From: Hirsutella rhossiliensis
Lineage: Eukaryota; Ascomycota; Sordariomycetes; Hypocreales; Ophiocordycipitaceae
Direction: 5' to 3'
Assembly: GCF_020360975.1 (NCBI RefSeq)
Contig: NW_025408669.1
Span: 4,278,001-4,342,000 of the forward strand
DNA length: 64,000 nucleotides
A model generated the notes under the pieces. That model was not told the DNA's origin. It did not search any database and worked only from the letters and a program-made list of their open reading frames with translations. This document shows positions 22,718 to 33,735 of the stretch, in pieces; within the stretch, counting starts at the first letter, position 1; every line of letters starts with the position of its first letter. The translations under genes and the position numbers were made by a program.

Positions 22718-23972
22718 CAGATATGGAGGGCTAGTCCAGAAATACATTTCTCCTCACTGACTGGTTTCAAGAAGACGACTGCGGCGGCGCACCATCCCGT
22801 GCAATGCGAGATGAATGGTATTGGTGTGTGCAAAGTATCGGATGCCCTCCCTCCCGATTATGCGTGGTAGGCAAGGCTTATGCAAACGAATCTCTGCGAG
22901 GATGCGGCGAATACACACTTGGAAATGTGCGTCATCGAGGCTCGCCATGGCAAGCATCTGGCGAGCACAGCGACCGCCAGCCTTGGCCGCTCACCCGCGG
23001 TTGCGCCACGATGGGCCGAGATGGGGTGCACACGGACTCCGCTTCCACGCCATTCGGTTCCGGGAAGAAGGCATCACGGGATCTGGAGAGGGCGCCGTCT
23101 CCTGCCATATCCGTCTCAGCGCCACTCAGCGACGGTCCCCCATTCCCTCGCTATTTTGGGCGCACTAATCCGAATATCAGACCTGCCAAGAAGCTTAAAA
23201 ATTCAGAGTCGTTTCCCTCTTTGGCGGTGTCTGTGTGCTACCCGGACCTCTGGCTGGACGAAATCGAAGCCTTTGACAGGGCGGCTTCTGCGCAAACCGG
23301 ACGATCGGACGTCGGAGACATGGCAGGGGTCCGGCGCCAGCGCCCCGCCATTCTGGACCCGGCTTATTAGCGTCTCGCCCCCATCACACGCCTTGGCGGG
23401 TGTCGTGCGACCGCCATATGCGACTCCTGCTATGCGACTCCTGCTATGCCTTCACGCCTCTTTTGCCTGATTCTGCATGTCCCGGTTGCCCATGGGCCCG
23501 ACATCTGCCGTGTCGCAGAAGTCCCATTTCGAGAACCTCTACCGAAACCTCGTTGTGGAGAGTTCTCTCTCCTCCCCACCCCCTTCTTTGGCCTCGCCTC
23601 TCTCTGCCTTGGGCCGCTATTACGGGGCTGGGAAGGGGTCAGTCCGGTCTCATGGCCATGCTTGGTTCTGGCCTCGGTATGACGCTCGCTATCGGGGACA
23701 GAAGGCATCTGATCTGCGGTGTGTGAGTTCCAAGGCTCGCCATCCGTCGACTATATTATGCTGCCCTCGCGCCTCCCATGATGTCTATCTTGCCTCTACC
23801 TCTTCACCATTATTCTCTCTACCGACTTTCATTCCCCTCATCTCTTTCAATCCTTACAAGAGCTGTGCTCTTTTTTACTTTCCAATACGCTATTTCTTAA
23901 TTTCTACCTCAAAACAATTCCTACCTCACCTCTACTCCCCTCGCAATCTACTTTCCTTTGCCAACCATCACA
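22718..23972. other. Intergenic; promoter and pyrimidine-rich leader of the next gene
   Basis: No domain-bearing frame is present. A weak TATA-like word, tatatta, sits at 23752-23758. From about 23760 to 23960 the plus strand is strongly C/T-rich, a usual fungal leader pattern for a well-expressed gene. Confidence 0.55.
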
Positions 23973-24738
23973 ATGAAGTCTGCCTGTGTCCTCCTGTTCA
24001 CCGCTGGCCTGGTGTCGGCCGCCACCGTCCCTGCTCAGCTGGCTGAGCGCGGCACGCAGATCCAGTCGCTGGCCGGACAGGGTGTTGCGTTCCGCCGAGC
24101 TGAAGCGCCGGCGGCACAGGCGTCTGTCGCTCAGGGCAAGAACGCTGAAGAGGAGAAGAAGAAGAAGAACGAGGCCGAGGGGGCCGAGAATGATGACAAG
24201 AAGAAGACCGGGGCCGAGGGGGCCGAGAATAGTGACAACAAGAAGGCCGAGAACCAGCAGGCTCAGAAGAACAAGGATAAGAACAAACAGGAGGAGCAGA
24301 AACAAAAGGAGCAGCAAAAAGGCAAAAAGGAGAACAACCGTGGGAACAACCAGCAGCTCAACCAGCAGCTGGCTGCCCAGATTAACCAGATGGCTCTGAA
24401 TCTCAACCCGAACCTTGCCCAAGCCCTGTCCCTGAACAATGTCATCGCCATGAACGCCGCCCAGCAGGTGGCCCTTTTCGGGGCGCTCAACAACGTCGCC
24501 TTCGCGTCGGCGATCCCGGGTGTCAACAATCAAGTCCTGCTCGCCTCCTTGGGCAATGTCTTCACCATGAACAACATCGACCTGAACGCTCTGAACTTGC
24601 AAGGCGGCGTCGGCGGCATCGGCAACCTCAACATCGCCAGCTTTGGCGGCGGCGTCGTCAACGGTGTGGGTGCGTAACGAAATCGCCTGCTTAGCTCATG
24701 GAGCCAAATTTGACTGACAATGAGCAGCTGTGATCTAA
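23973..24738 (+). CDS. Small secreted protein, LN-repeat family, with Lys/Glu/Gln-rich insert
   Basis: Proposed exons are 23973..24669 and 24728..24738, giving 235 aa. The intron is 58 bases (gtgcgt, gactgac branch, gcag). Without splicing the protein ends three residues after Val-Asn-Gly at a TAA at 24675. The start is MKSACVLLFTAGLVSA, a clear signal peptide; an in-frame ATG-like start further upstream is not needed. After PAQLAERG and FRRAEAP (possible processing sites) comes a highly charged low-complexity insert at about 55-120 (EEEKKKKNEAEG, KKKTGAEGAE, KQEEQKQKEQQKGKK). The C-terminal half is Asn/Gln/Leu/Ala-rich and near-repetitive (QMALNLNPNLAQALSLNN, NNIDLNALNLQGGVGG). The C-terminal half resembles the protein at 26860 in layout and composition. 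Function is unknown; such proteins are common in plant- and insect-associated fungi. Confidence 0.8.
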
Positions 24739-26555
24739 GCTTGACGTTGATGTGCTCTGCAGTCGGAGGACCGAGAGGCGCAAGGGGACCGGCACGGGCA
24801 GCCGCAGGGGTTTCTCCCCCTTGCCTTCGCGGGATACGGCCGATGATGGCCGATGCTGAGGAGGGCGAGGACGGTATAGTGTCAATGAAGGCTAGCCCCG
24901 TTTCCCTGTGACGGAAAGAAGACGGGGACCATGTCGGTATCATCATGGCGTTTGAGGCATTGCTGAGGAAGGAACATGGGATTCGCACACATTCGATGGA
25001 ACCCACACGCTCAGACAGATTCAGCTTCGTATCCAGTTCAATAACAACACATCATCCGCAGGGTGATGCATTTTCTGCAAACACGAAGCCCGGCGTGGGT
25101 TTGATGATGTGACGCGTATAGTCGCTGAACTGATTCCATCTCCTTTGGGGTATCCTAATTCGAATCGTAGCTTGTTTTGACCAAGAAGAGGCTTGGCTTT
25201 GGTGAGCGTTGTGAAGGGATAAGGCGAGGGCTTTACAAGTTGCTTATCCCTTCACTTGATGCACCTGAACCCGTGGCTACTGATGCCAAGATGAGGGGCA
25301 AAGAGAGCATGAAAAAGAGGAGAGGGGAAACATTGTTTCATTATCCAAGAGAATAGCCGAAGCGGTTTTCTGTCATGTTGGGGGAAGTGGCGTAGCGTGA
25401 AGGCACCACTAATTAACAACTATGCTTGGTTTGTAGTCGGCACATGACCTGGAAGAAAGGACCTCTCCAGCAAGGGTGGTTTTCCCCCAACGCTTCTCAT
25501 CGACGTACAACAACACCCCTTGATCGTCAACGGCACCGAGTGCGGGATGCGACTGAGCGGGCGCGCAAGAAAATGATAGTCGCCATCAGCTGATCTAGCA
25601 GCAGACAGCATGCATCCCCTCGAGCAAATGTGCGGAGCGAATGACGCCATCCCGACTGGCCTTGCTTGTCCTGACTGCCGGGCCGCAAGCCCGAGGGCTC
25701 AGGGGTCAGCTTGGTCCAGCTTCCATCCGTCCCTCATCAGACAGGCTACAGGCCTCAAACACGTCTCGTGTCTGATTGCTGCCCCGGATTCTTTGCCCGA
25801 CGGCCCAGTGCGTCATCTGTCCCCCCCCGGACCCCCCCGCTTCTGGTTGCTTCTGTGCGCTGGAAAACCGACTTCTTCTCGACTTCTTTGATGGCTTCTG
25901 GGGCGGGACGCGGGAATCCGTGCGCAAAGTCGAGGCCTTTTGCACACAGCTTTGGGGCGTCTGCTGCTGCCGAGCCTAAGCGTGGGCCATGGAGGGCCCG
26001 GGTTCTCCCGCCTCGTCTGCATCCCGCCGGGACGCTGTCTCCGAGAGCGATCAACCACAAAGCCGACGGACAGACGGACGGCCGACCATACTTTGATTTG
26101 CCATGCATGTCTGCCCGTCGGCGACCTTCCCCACGCTTAAGCAGGACAGACAGCCCCCGCCCCCCAGCAACAGCATCCCCGGCCGCCGCCCAGGTAATCC
26201 AAGCAAGCCCTGGCCAACACTGCGTGCGATGCCTCCTTCGTCTCATCTTGGACCTTGGCATTCGTTTGGCCAATGTCCATCCGCTTCCATGCCGGGCGTA
26301 TCTATGCACTTCTGAATCCCCCACGAAGGCACGTCTAGCAGGATCGGCCATCCGGAGAGCATTGGCTGGACCACCCTCTGCGCGCTGCAGCGCCCAATCC
26401 GGGTATGGAAGCCCTTTCTGATGAAACGGGGTGCGCGCGGGCGGCGCCGTGTCCGTGGAAACGTGGTGTCTTGGGCTCTATGCGGAGCTTGAGCTGTGCG
26501 TCATGAGACGAAGGCAAAATGCATCATCTACCCGCCGAGGGCAGCCACGGGGTTG

Positions 26556-26561
26556 TATAAA
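26556..26561 (+). promoter_or_regulatory. TATA box
   Basis: TATAAA, about 300 bases upstream of the ATG at 26860 and about 100 bases upstream of a probable leader-intron donor. Confidence 0.55.
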
Positions 26562-26665
26562 GACGGCGTATCCGTTGAGAGATGCCCATTGGCGACGACA
26601 CGCTCCCTGGAAACCACCAGCTGCCCATCCTCTCCCCTCCCCCATCTTCCCTTCTTCACGCAGAG

Positions 26666-26721
26666 GTATGTGGCCGTCTCGTCTCGTACAAAGCAAGAGG
26701 TGTGCTAATCTCTGGCCGTAG
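26666..26721 (+). other. Probable 5'-leader intron
   Basis: The donor gtatgt follows cagag, a gctaatc branch-like word lies about 15 bases before the acceptor, and ccgtag ends a 56-base segment. It sits between the TATA box and the coding start of the secreted protein at 26860. Confidence 0.45.
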
Positions 26722-26859
26722 CTGTGCTCGACTCTTTGCTTCGTTCCTTGTGTCCGTTCTATTCGTGCCGAACATTGTCGAGCTGTGCTCCGTTGCGATC
26801 ATTCTTAATCCCTCTTGTTTCATCATCGACGCCTCGGCTCTTTAATCTCGGTCGCCAAT

Positions 26860-27294
26860 ATGAAGATTTCTGCTCTCTTGACCGGCGCTTTTGCCGCTCT
26901 CGCCGTCGCCGTGCCCGCCCCAGCCCCGGCACCGGTGCCCAACTCGAGCAGCTCAGGGGCGCTTGAGGGGCGCGGAGCCTTTAACGCCAAGCCATTCAAC
27001 AACCTCGTCTTCAACCAGAGGGACCTCAATTACCTGCTCAAGGTCAACTCGCTGAACCTCCAGACCTTTCAGGGCCTAGCCATCAACAACGGCCTCAACG
27101 TGGGCGCGTTCCAGACCTTGTTTGCGGGCAATGTCTTTGACGTCAGAGCGCTGCTGCAGTTTCAGCAGCTACAGACGCTCCTGGCCGTGGCCAACGTGGG
27201 CGTCTTCAACGGCGTAGACTTGTCCAGGGCCGCGTTCAACGTCATTGAGCTGGGCGCACTTGGAGGCGTGGGCGGCGTGGCGGCGTGGCGCTGA
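26860..27294 (+). CDS. Small secreted LN-repeat protein with 3' frame broken by an 8-bp duplication
   Basis: The present frame gives 144 aa from MKISALLTGAFAALAVAVPA, a signal peptide. A Pro-Ala linker (PAPAPAPVP) and a mature part rich in Asn, Leu, Phe and Gln follow: FNQRDLNYLLKVNSLNLQTF, INNGLNVGAFQTLF, LLQFQQLQTLLAVANVGVFN. The periodic LN and LQ pattern resembles the protein at 23973. The frame ends abruptly in VGGVAAWR at 27294, at a tandem duplication of gcgtggcg (27275-27290). With a single copy of that octamer the frame would run into ALNSFIDAGQVGLIQSVASQ, cross a 75-base intron (27349-27423, gtgagt...ggaag) and end VVAPVIL at 27446, which matches the family style. I infer a recent frameshift, or a sequencing error. 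A TATA box and a leader intron lie upstream, so transcription is likely. Confidence 0.78.
   Translation: MKISALLTGAFAALAVAVPAPAPAPVPNSSSSGALEGRGAFNAKPFNNLVFNQRDLNYLLKVNSLNLQTFQGLAINNGLNVGAFQTLFAGNVFDVRALLQFQQLQTLLAVANVGVFNGVDLSRAAFNVIELGALGGVGGVAAWR
27275..27290 (+). repeat. 8-bp tandem duplication causing a frameshift
   Basis: Two perfect adjacent copies of gcgtggcg, at 27275-27282 and 27283-27290. The length is not a multiple of three and the frame stops 4 bases later. Confidence 0.9.
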
Positions 27295-27446
27295 ATTCGT
27301 TCATTGACGCCGGGCAGGTGGGCTTGATTCAGTCGGTGGCTAGTCAAGGTGAGTCGAAGACGTACCCGAGAAAGGTTTGATTTGGAAAGAGATGAAGCAA
27401 AGACTGACAGGCGACTTTGGAAGTCGTGGCGCCCGTCATTCTTTAG

Positions 27447-30400
27447 ACATGCTTTGGGCATGAACTGCCCAAGGGCCCGGGCAAGCAGGCTGGCCGCGTC
27501 GCCGCTCCCAAGGACATGTGGAAAGATTGGATTGATGTGCCGTTGAGACGACCTGGTGTGCCCTAGATGCTGTGCCAATGCGTCGAGGTGGATCGGGCGA
27601 TGGTGACTGCGGCTGCCAACAGGAGATGGCATGGAACCTGATGATGATTATTTTGCATTCTCTTTATAAATCATCATGTTCAATCCTGTCTCTTGTCGAC
27701 GAGTGAGGAAAGACCCGGGAGAGGCTCGTTGGGCAATGCGTCGGTGACGAGGGAGCTTAACTTGCAGGTTGGCTGCACCAGGTACACACAGCACCACAGT
27801 ACGAGCTGCTGCGACGAGTCAAGAGCCGGTGTGCATGCCGTCGTGTGTCGTACCAAGGAGAGGCCGGCTGAGAGGTGGCGGATGATGGGCAGGCGAGCTA
27901 TCACACGTGAGGGGTCTTTTCTCTGCCGTCTCTCGGGTACAAGGATGTATCGTCTACCTTGAAGATTGCGCGCCGGTGGCCTTGGGAAGAAGTATCAAGG
28001 CCTGGGAACAAGGGGGGGAATAAATGCATTGGGGGCTGAACGGTGTGCAGCACAAGGGCACGGCAGGCAACGGCATACTGTAGACAGAGGCTGTCGTGCA
28101 TGGGCTCATGTGCCGATGCATGCATGATGCAAAGCTGGGAGTGCCGGGGACGTGTCGTCTGTCTGTGCGAAGTACGAGGACGAGGTATAATTACCCAGCA
28201 AGGAAACTCGGGTGTGTGTCGAGGGCCCGGCCGGATTTGCAGGGCGGGATATGTGGGGAGATGGAGACGAGCTGGGGATTAAGTTAGCTAGCTATACGAA
28301 CAAAGCACAGCGGATGTGCCCACTACCTACGGGAGTAATACCAGGTATATGGTTCGAGAGGGACAGACTGGCGCCGAGAGGGGAAATGGGGCACATGCCA
28401 GAACTGTTGCCGGCAGATGGCGGACCACGTACAGATGGGAAGCCTTGACAATGCCGCTGACATGCATGAGGAGAGCCACACTTGGGCACCCACAGAGCGC
28501 CCTTTGGCACCAAGTATACTGTACGTACGGATACAGTACATGCATATATGCCATGCCTGTGCCTTGCGGGAATTGTCAGATGTGTAAACGTAAAGAATCT
28601 AATGGTAGATGCTGCTGTTGTTGTTGTGTTGTTTAATATCCGCTCCTTTTACAATTCCAAGTGTGACGCCATGAGATATTTATAGATTATACTCTAAGTT
28701 ACAGACTCGGTGCCAAAGTACGGAGGAACGGGGCTCAGGAGTGGATAGATGCATGAAACGTGCTGGGGGCCCGCAGCAGCACCTAAATCTCGGAGCTGGG
28801 CTTGGCTTTAGTCTGTGGTACGAGGTATTCGTACCTGCTAGTATTATACCTACTGTACCTACCTTGAGGTACGAAAGAAGCATCGGGTACTCGCGGGTAC
28901 CGACTTACTACTAATTAATATGCTTCGTTCGGCCCGGGGTACGACAGATGGCACAGCAGTGTCGGGGGGGGGGGATGGCGACCAAGGATTTGACTACCAG
29001 TACCTAGTAGGCACCTGGGTAATAGGTGTGTATTCAGTGCGTGCTCTGTCTGTGCTTTGTACAGTACATACATACCTACCTTACTTACCTCGCGAGTTGA
29101 TCCATCATGGCCTGGCTGGATTGGATATGTGCAATAGACTTGCCCCTCCCTGTAGGGCACGCAACTGCATTGGAAAGACATGCTGGAGCCGCCGACTCGC
29201 CAAACCAAAACCCTGCATGCAGCCGCCAACACGTCGTCTTGTTTGGACACAGCAAACAGCAGTGGTTCCCCGCACGCACGTATGTTTCGGCGCGTTGCCC
29301 CGGCTGAGGGAGCGGAGAGGCTCCGGTGCCGCTTGCACCCACGCCGACCACCTTGTCACCTTTGGCCTCCGCTTGTGTCTTAGACCACGGGCGCGAGAAA
29401 TGTCTCAGTCGTCGTCGACCGCACGCGTCAACCCCGATTTTCCGTTTGCCGCGGTGCGCATATAGTTTGTCAAACTCGATGCCCTGTCCAGGGCCGGCGA
29501 GCTGTGCCTCGCTCCAGAGTCCACCGCCCGAGTGCGGAGTTCTACTAGAGTTGCATTCATCGACCACGTTCATGCGTTTGGGCCCGAGGTACATGCCCGG
29601 TACCTGGTCGCTCGCGTTGCCCGCCCGCCGCCGGCAGAGTACCGACGAGGATTCCTTTCCTGTTCCTGGCACCGCCTCCGCCCTAGGTTCGCCCCTGAGC
29701 TAATCAACAAGATGGATGGGCCATGATGCCATCACACATGCCGTCTTCATCCCTCTCTCCATTGCTCTTCCCCCCTTTCGCTGACTTGGGGTCTCCTTCC
29801 GTGAGAACAGATGCTGTCTCCTTCCGAGACAGAGCAGCTCTTTCCTTTTCTCTCGTGTCCCACCCCCGTCCATCCACCCATCCATTCATCATCATTCAAG
29901 GAAAGCAGGACCCCTTTTTTCTCCATCAACCAACACTTCACTCGCTTCCTTCCCTGCAAGCCCCCCCCCGGTACCGCCACTGCACCTGCTCTCTCTCTCT
30001 CTCTCTCTCTCGTGTTCGCGCTCGCTTGCATATGTACAAGCGGGACTATGTAACTTGTACATGCATACACCGCCTCCTACCATTTCCCTCCTTTTTCTTC
30101 CTCTTGCCCTCCTCTCGACTCTCATTCTTCAACTCTCCTCTCTCTCTCTTCCATTCTCTCTCCCCTCTTCAACCTCCGTCAGAGTCCGTGTCAGTCGTTT
30201 CCCACCCTCGTCATCCCTTGACCACCTCCCTTTCCGACCACGTTTTCTCGCCGGGCCCCTGCGCATCGTGATCCGATCGGCGGCCCGTGTCTGAGCCTTA
30301 ATACGCCATAACCAGCCAATTCCCGGCCGCTCGCGCCTGCTAATATCCCCGAGGCCCTTAAAGCTTCACTCCTGTCCACCAAGGACCAAAGAAAACAGCC

Positions 30401-30497
30401 ACGATCTTCCAAGCCGCAAAACGCCAAAACATGGTCCAGGACCCTCCCCGCTGTCGATTGAGGTCTCCAGGAAGCCTTGCACGAGCACCCAGGCAAG
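27447..30497. other. 3-kb gene-free region with CT microsatellite
   Basis: No gene is recognised. There are clusters of TACCTA, TAGGTA and TACAGTAC words at 28500-28550, 28815-28920 and 29000-29098, and a (CT)n tract at 29989-30011. A C/T-rich stretch from 29740 to 30250 is likely the promoter and leader of the cyclin gene. Confidence 0.5.
29989..30011. repeat. (CT)11 microsatellite
   Basis: A perfect CT run in the pyrimidine-rich region upstream of the cyclin gene. Confidence 0.9.
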
Positions 30498-31503
30498 ATG
30501 CAGCGACCCAACAAGCCCCAGGCCATTGCTCTCGCCAGCCACCACAGCGCTAAGCTCCACGACGACAACGACGACGACGATCAGGCCTCGAGCTTCAAAT
30601 ACCTGACCTATCGCCCTCTTTCCAACCTTCCCACTCCCCCCCCAACCTACAAGGAGACCACCGCCGCCGCCGCCGCCGGCTCTCCCCCGACGCCTACGAC
30701 TCTTGAGGATGGCGAGCCGCTCCAGGCCCGCTTCCTAGGTACGCTAGCTGCTTTCCCTGTATCGAGCCCAATGCCTTCAGTTACTGGATCCCTAACCCCA
30801 TGCTGCAGGCCCCGCCATTCACCTCGTCAACCTCATTCCGTCTTCGGCATCCCTCGCCACCGCTTCCGTCACCCTCGTCCAGGGCATGCTCTCCCGCGCC
30901 GATCTCCCCCTCGAGACCGTTGCCCTCGCCGTGTGCGTCCTTGACAGCCTCGACTCCAAGTTTGCTCGCGCCTGGCGCCTCTGCTGCCCTCTGCTCCCCA
31001 GCGCCGTCGGTGCCGTCCCCTCGTTGTCGAAGCGCCACACCCTCTCCACGTCCCTGCTCTATCAAGCCCAGCAGCAGCAGATGCTACACATCGACTCGGT
31101 CAAGCCTGAACTTATCATTCTCGCCGCCCTCGTCATCGCCGTCAAGTTCACCCAAGACCCCCAGCAGCCCACGCAGTTTTACTGCCTCGACTGGGGCAAG
31201 GCCGTATGGTCCCACCGCCAGCTCAATGCCACGGAGCGGTGCATCATGGAATCGCTCAACTACAGGATCATGCCCCTGTGCGACGAAGACTACCTCGCCG
31301 ACGCCATGGTGGACATGCAGCTCGCCGCCCAGCAGAGGGACGCCGAGCTCCGCGAGCAGACGCCTCCCGTGAGCGTTTCCAGCAGTGACGATGACGCCTT
31401 TGTGCCCGGCCATAGCCGCTCCAAGACGGCCGTCCCCAGCGTAATGGCGTTGGGGCCGCGGCTCCCGCCCAACCTAGTGGCATCTCCCGTTCCCGACATG
31501 TGA
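30498..31503 (+). CDS. Cyclin-box protein (PCL/PAS1-like cyclin)
   Basis: Exons are 30498..30738 and 30809..31503 with a 70-base intron (gtacgc...tgcag), giving 311 aa from MQRPNKPQAIALASHH. The N-terminal 80 residues are acidic and Pro/Ala-rich, with a DDNDDDD patch and FKYLTYRPLSNL. The cyclin fold starts right after the intron (AIHLVNLIPSS), through LPLETVALAVCVLDSLDSKFA and PELIILAALVIAVKFTQD, and ends around LNATERCIMESLNYRIMPLCD, a standard cyclin N-box layout with the KFTQD and WS-x-LN-x-E-x-N positions. The Ser/Asp-rich tail may carry phosphosites. The pattern fits fungal PHO85/Cdc2-associated cyclins of the PCL or PAS1 type that act in G1 or morphogenesis. The exact partner kinase is inferred, not visible. 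The gene is convergent with the pyridoxamine-phosphate oxidase gene. Confidence 0.85.
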
Positions 31504-32066
31504 CGGAAGGAATCATTTGGTCAAGATGCGGCCAGCTCTTTCCTTGGGAGGTTGGGATGATACCGCTGTGTGGCACTGTCGCGTTGTGCGCTCCCCCTTT
31601 TGGCTTTATTTCAAGTCGGCCCAACTTGACTCGCATTGGCACGGCGTTTGGGTACACAGTTTCTGGGAGTTCTGCTCACATAATACTCGGCACGAAAAAT
31701 GAGACTGCCTGGGCAGCGAGACTTTTTATATGTGCTATCTCTGGGAGGGCTCAACCATGGAAACTTGGCCGATTTTATTTTGTACGTAATATACTGATGC
31801 GTCGATACCGGCCGTTGGCATTGGATACCTTTTACTTGAATTAGTGACGATGTCCCTAATGATGTCGAGTGCATGAGGGTTTTGCGGTATTACATGCTCA
31901 TGCGTGGCATGTACATGACACTTACCCAGCACAAAGAGCTCATTTCCGAGGCGCTAGGAGGGGGGCGCAGCCAAGGACACGAGAGCAATCTTTCATCTCA
32001 ACGTTGCTGTGAATGCGCGAGGCCTCGATTGTTGGACGTGTCTGTGTCTCCGACGCATACCCGGGG
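31504..32066. other. Convergent intergenic region
   Basis: The stretch lies between the cyclin stop and the pyridoxamine-phosphate oxidase stop. It is AT-richer than its surroundings. No gene is seen. Confidence 0.6.
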
Positions 32067-33023
32067 TCACGGACTCAGCCGACTCAACTCCCAGCGACCC
32101 TCAGCACCGTCTTTGGCGTCGTGCCACTGATAGACGAAGCGGTCATGGAGACGACTGTCCCTACCCTGCCAAAACTCGACCAAGGTGGGCACGATTCTCA
32201 GGCCGCCCCAGAAGTCGGGGACGGGGATGTGGTCCTGGCCCTCGAAGCGCTTCTCGGCCTCGGCAACCCATTCGTCGAGCTGAGCGCGGCCATCGTCGTC
32301 GCCGTCGCCCCGGGGCTCAAGGACCTGGCTCTGCCGACTGGCCCAAGCGCCGATCCTGCTGCCGCGCACGCGGGTATCAAAGTAAGCCTGAGAGCGGTCG
32401 CGGTCGCAGCGGGCGGCGACGCCCTCGACGCGGACCTGGCGCTGGAGCGGGGGCCAGTAGAAGACGAGGGCGGCGTGCGGGTTGGAGGCGAGGTCGGCGG
32501 CCTTGCGCGAGGAGCCGAGGTTGGAGTAGACGACGAAGCCGCCGCCGGCGTCGAGCTCCTTGAGGTAGACGACGCGCGACGAGACGCGGCCCGAGGGCAG
32601 GGCGGCCGTGGACAGGGTGCAGGCCTCGGGCTGGGGGATCGCGTCGCCGCTGGCCTGGGCGGCGGCGAACCAGGTGTGGAACTGGGCCGCGGGCGAGGTC
32701 GGGTCCAGGGCGTGGCGCGAGAGGGTCGAGCGGGTGAATTGGGCGGCTTGGCCGTGGGGGTTGGGGCCTGCGGGTGCGTCTGCGGGGTTGCACATTTGTC
32801 GCCGTCAGCTTTGGGGGTTTGGTGACGACGGGGGAGGCCGGGGGGTTGGAGGCGGAAGCGCACATATGAGCTTTTCCGGGGACGCCGGCGCCGGCGGCGA
32901 AGGAGGAGTGGTGGACGGGGCAGACGCCTGGGCAGCGGCTGCGGCGGGCGGGTCATTATACAGCGCCATCCTGGCGGCGGCGGTTCGCTGGAAGAGGCGG
33001 GCGGCGGCCGTCGTCGGGCGCAT
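32067..33023 (-). CDS. PDX3: Pyridoxamine/pyridoxine 5'-phosphate oxidase
   Basis: Exons are complement(32864..33023) and complement(32067..32779) with an 84-base intron (gtgcgc, gctgac branch, ccgcag), giving 290 aa. It oxidises pyridoxamine or pyridoxine 5'-phosphate to the cofactor PLP using FMN. The family core is clear: AAQFTRSTL, PEACTLSTAALPSGRVSSRVVYLKELD, GFVVYSNLGSSRKAADL, ALVFYWPPLQRQVRVEG, GSRIGAWASRQSQVL, and the C-terminal DRFVYQWHDA with WELSRLSP, the conserved R-L-x-P end. The splice restores EKLIYAPAGPNPHGQAAQF. The N-terminal 50 residues are Ala/Arg/Pro-rich (MRPTTAAARLFQRTAAARM) and resemble a mitochondrial presequence. A second Met at 32969 would give a shorter form, so two localisations are possible. 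Confidence 0.92.
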
Positions 33024-33735
33024 TGACGTGGTGTGGGTGAGGACCGGGATCTCGGGTGTGACGGGATCTCGAGCTGCGGCGATGCAGAAGCGAGCAGTGA
33101 GGGTGGAGGACCAGAAAAAAAGGCCGCGCGCGGCGAGAGAAAGAGGGCTGGCCGACGTTGGCTTGGCGGTGTAAGCTATGTACGCATGTATTACGTAGGC
33201 GGGGCCGATGCGGGGGCAGGCCCGGTCCCCGTGCCCGTTGGAGAGAGTGCGTGCCGAGGCGGCGTTTCGCCGGCCGACTACTCAATAAAGTGGACGAATG
33301 CTCGGTGGTACAGTAACGTTGTTTTACTTGTTGCCCAGATGCAATAGACACGAGAGACGCTGACGAGACCCAGCTCACAAGACTCGTACACTTTGTAAAA
33401 TACTCTGCATATATCAAGACTCGGTTCATCATGGACACATCGTCTTGACGTCACCAACCACCACAGCAACGCGCCTGCAAAACCACCAAAAGCAAATTAC
33501 AACTTATTTAGCCGCAGCCGTCTCCAGACCACGGCCCTTGTTACGCCCTCTATTACCACAAACCACAAACCAGAAACCAGCCGGCCACGCTTGGGGCAGC
33601 CTCGGCGGAACACGACGACAGCCTACTTTTTCTTTCAATCACAATTCTATCGACAATGGAGCCTCACATCTATCTATCCGGTCCCTTCCCATTCGTTGAA
33701 CAGTCTCGCCATTCAAACGTCTCCGCCGATCCCAT
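33024..33735. other. Intergenic between PDX3-like start and URA2-type stop
   Basis: About 710 bases. It contains the PDX3-like promoter and the 3' flank of the pyrimidine gene. No gene is recognised. Confidence 0.55.

Larger units (their letters stand above)
24739..26859. other. Intergenic between the two secreted LN-repeat genes
   Basis: About 2.1 kb with no recognised gene. A TATA box (26556-26561) and a probable leader intron (26666-26721) belong to the downstream gene. Frames in 25700-26450 are open on both strands and lack domains. Confidence 0.5.

Noticed and set aside
22804..23370. 188-codon plus-strand frame before the first secreted gene
   Set aside because: No domain, and overlapping frames on the same strand are equally open. 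It lies in the likely promoter of the gene at 23973.
25711..26421. Overlapping open frames on both strands in the gap between the secreted genes
   Set aside because: Both strands are open over the same stretch, with Pro/Arg/Ser-rich text and no domain; composition explains them.
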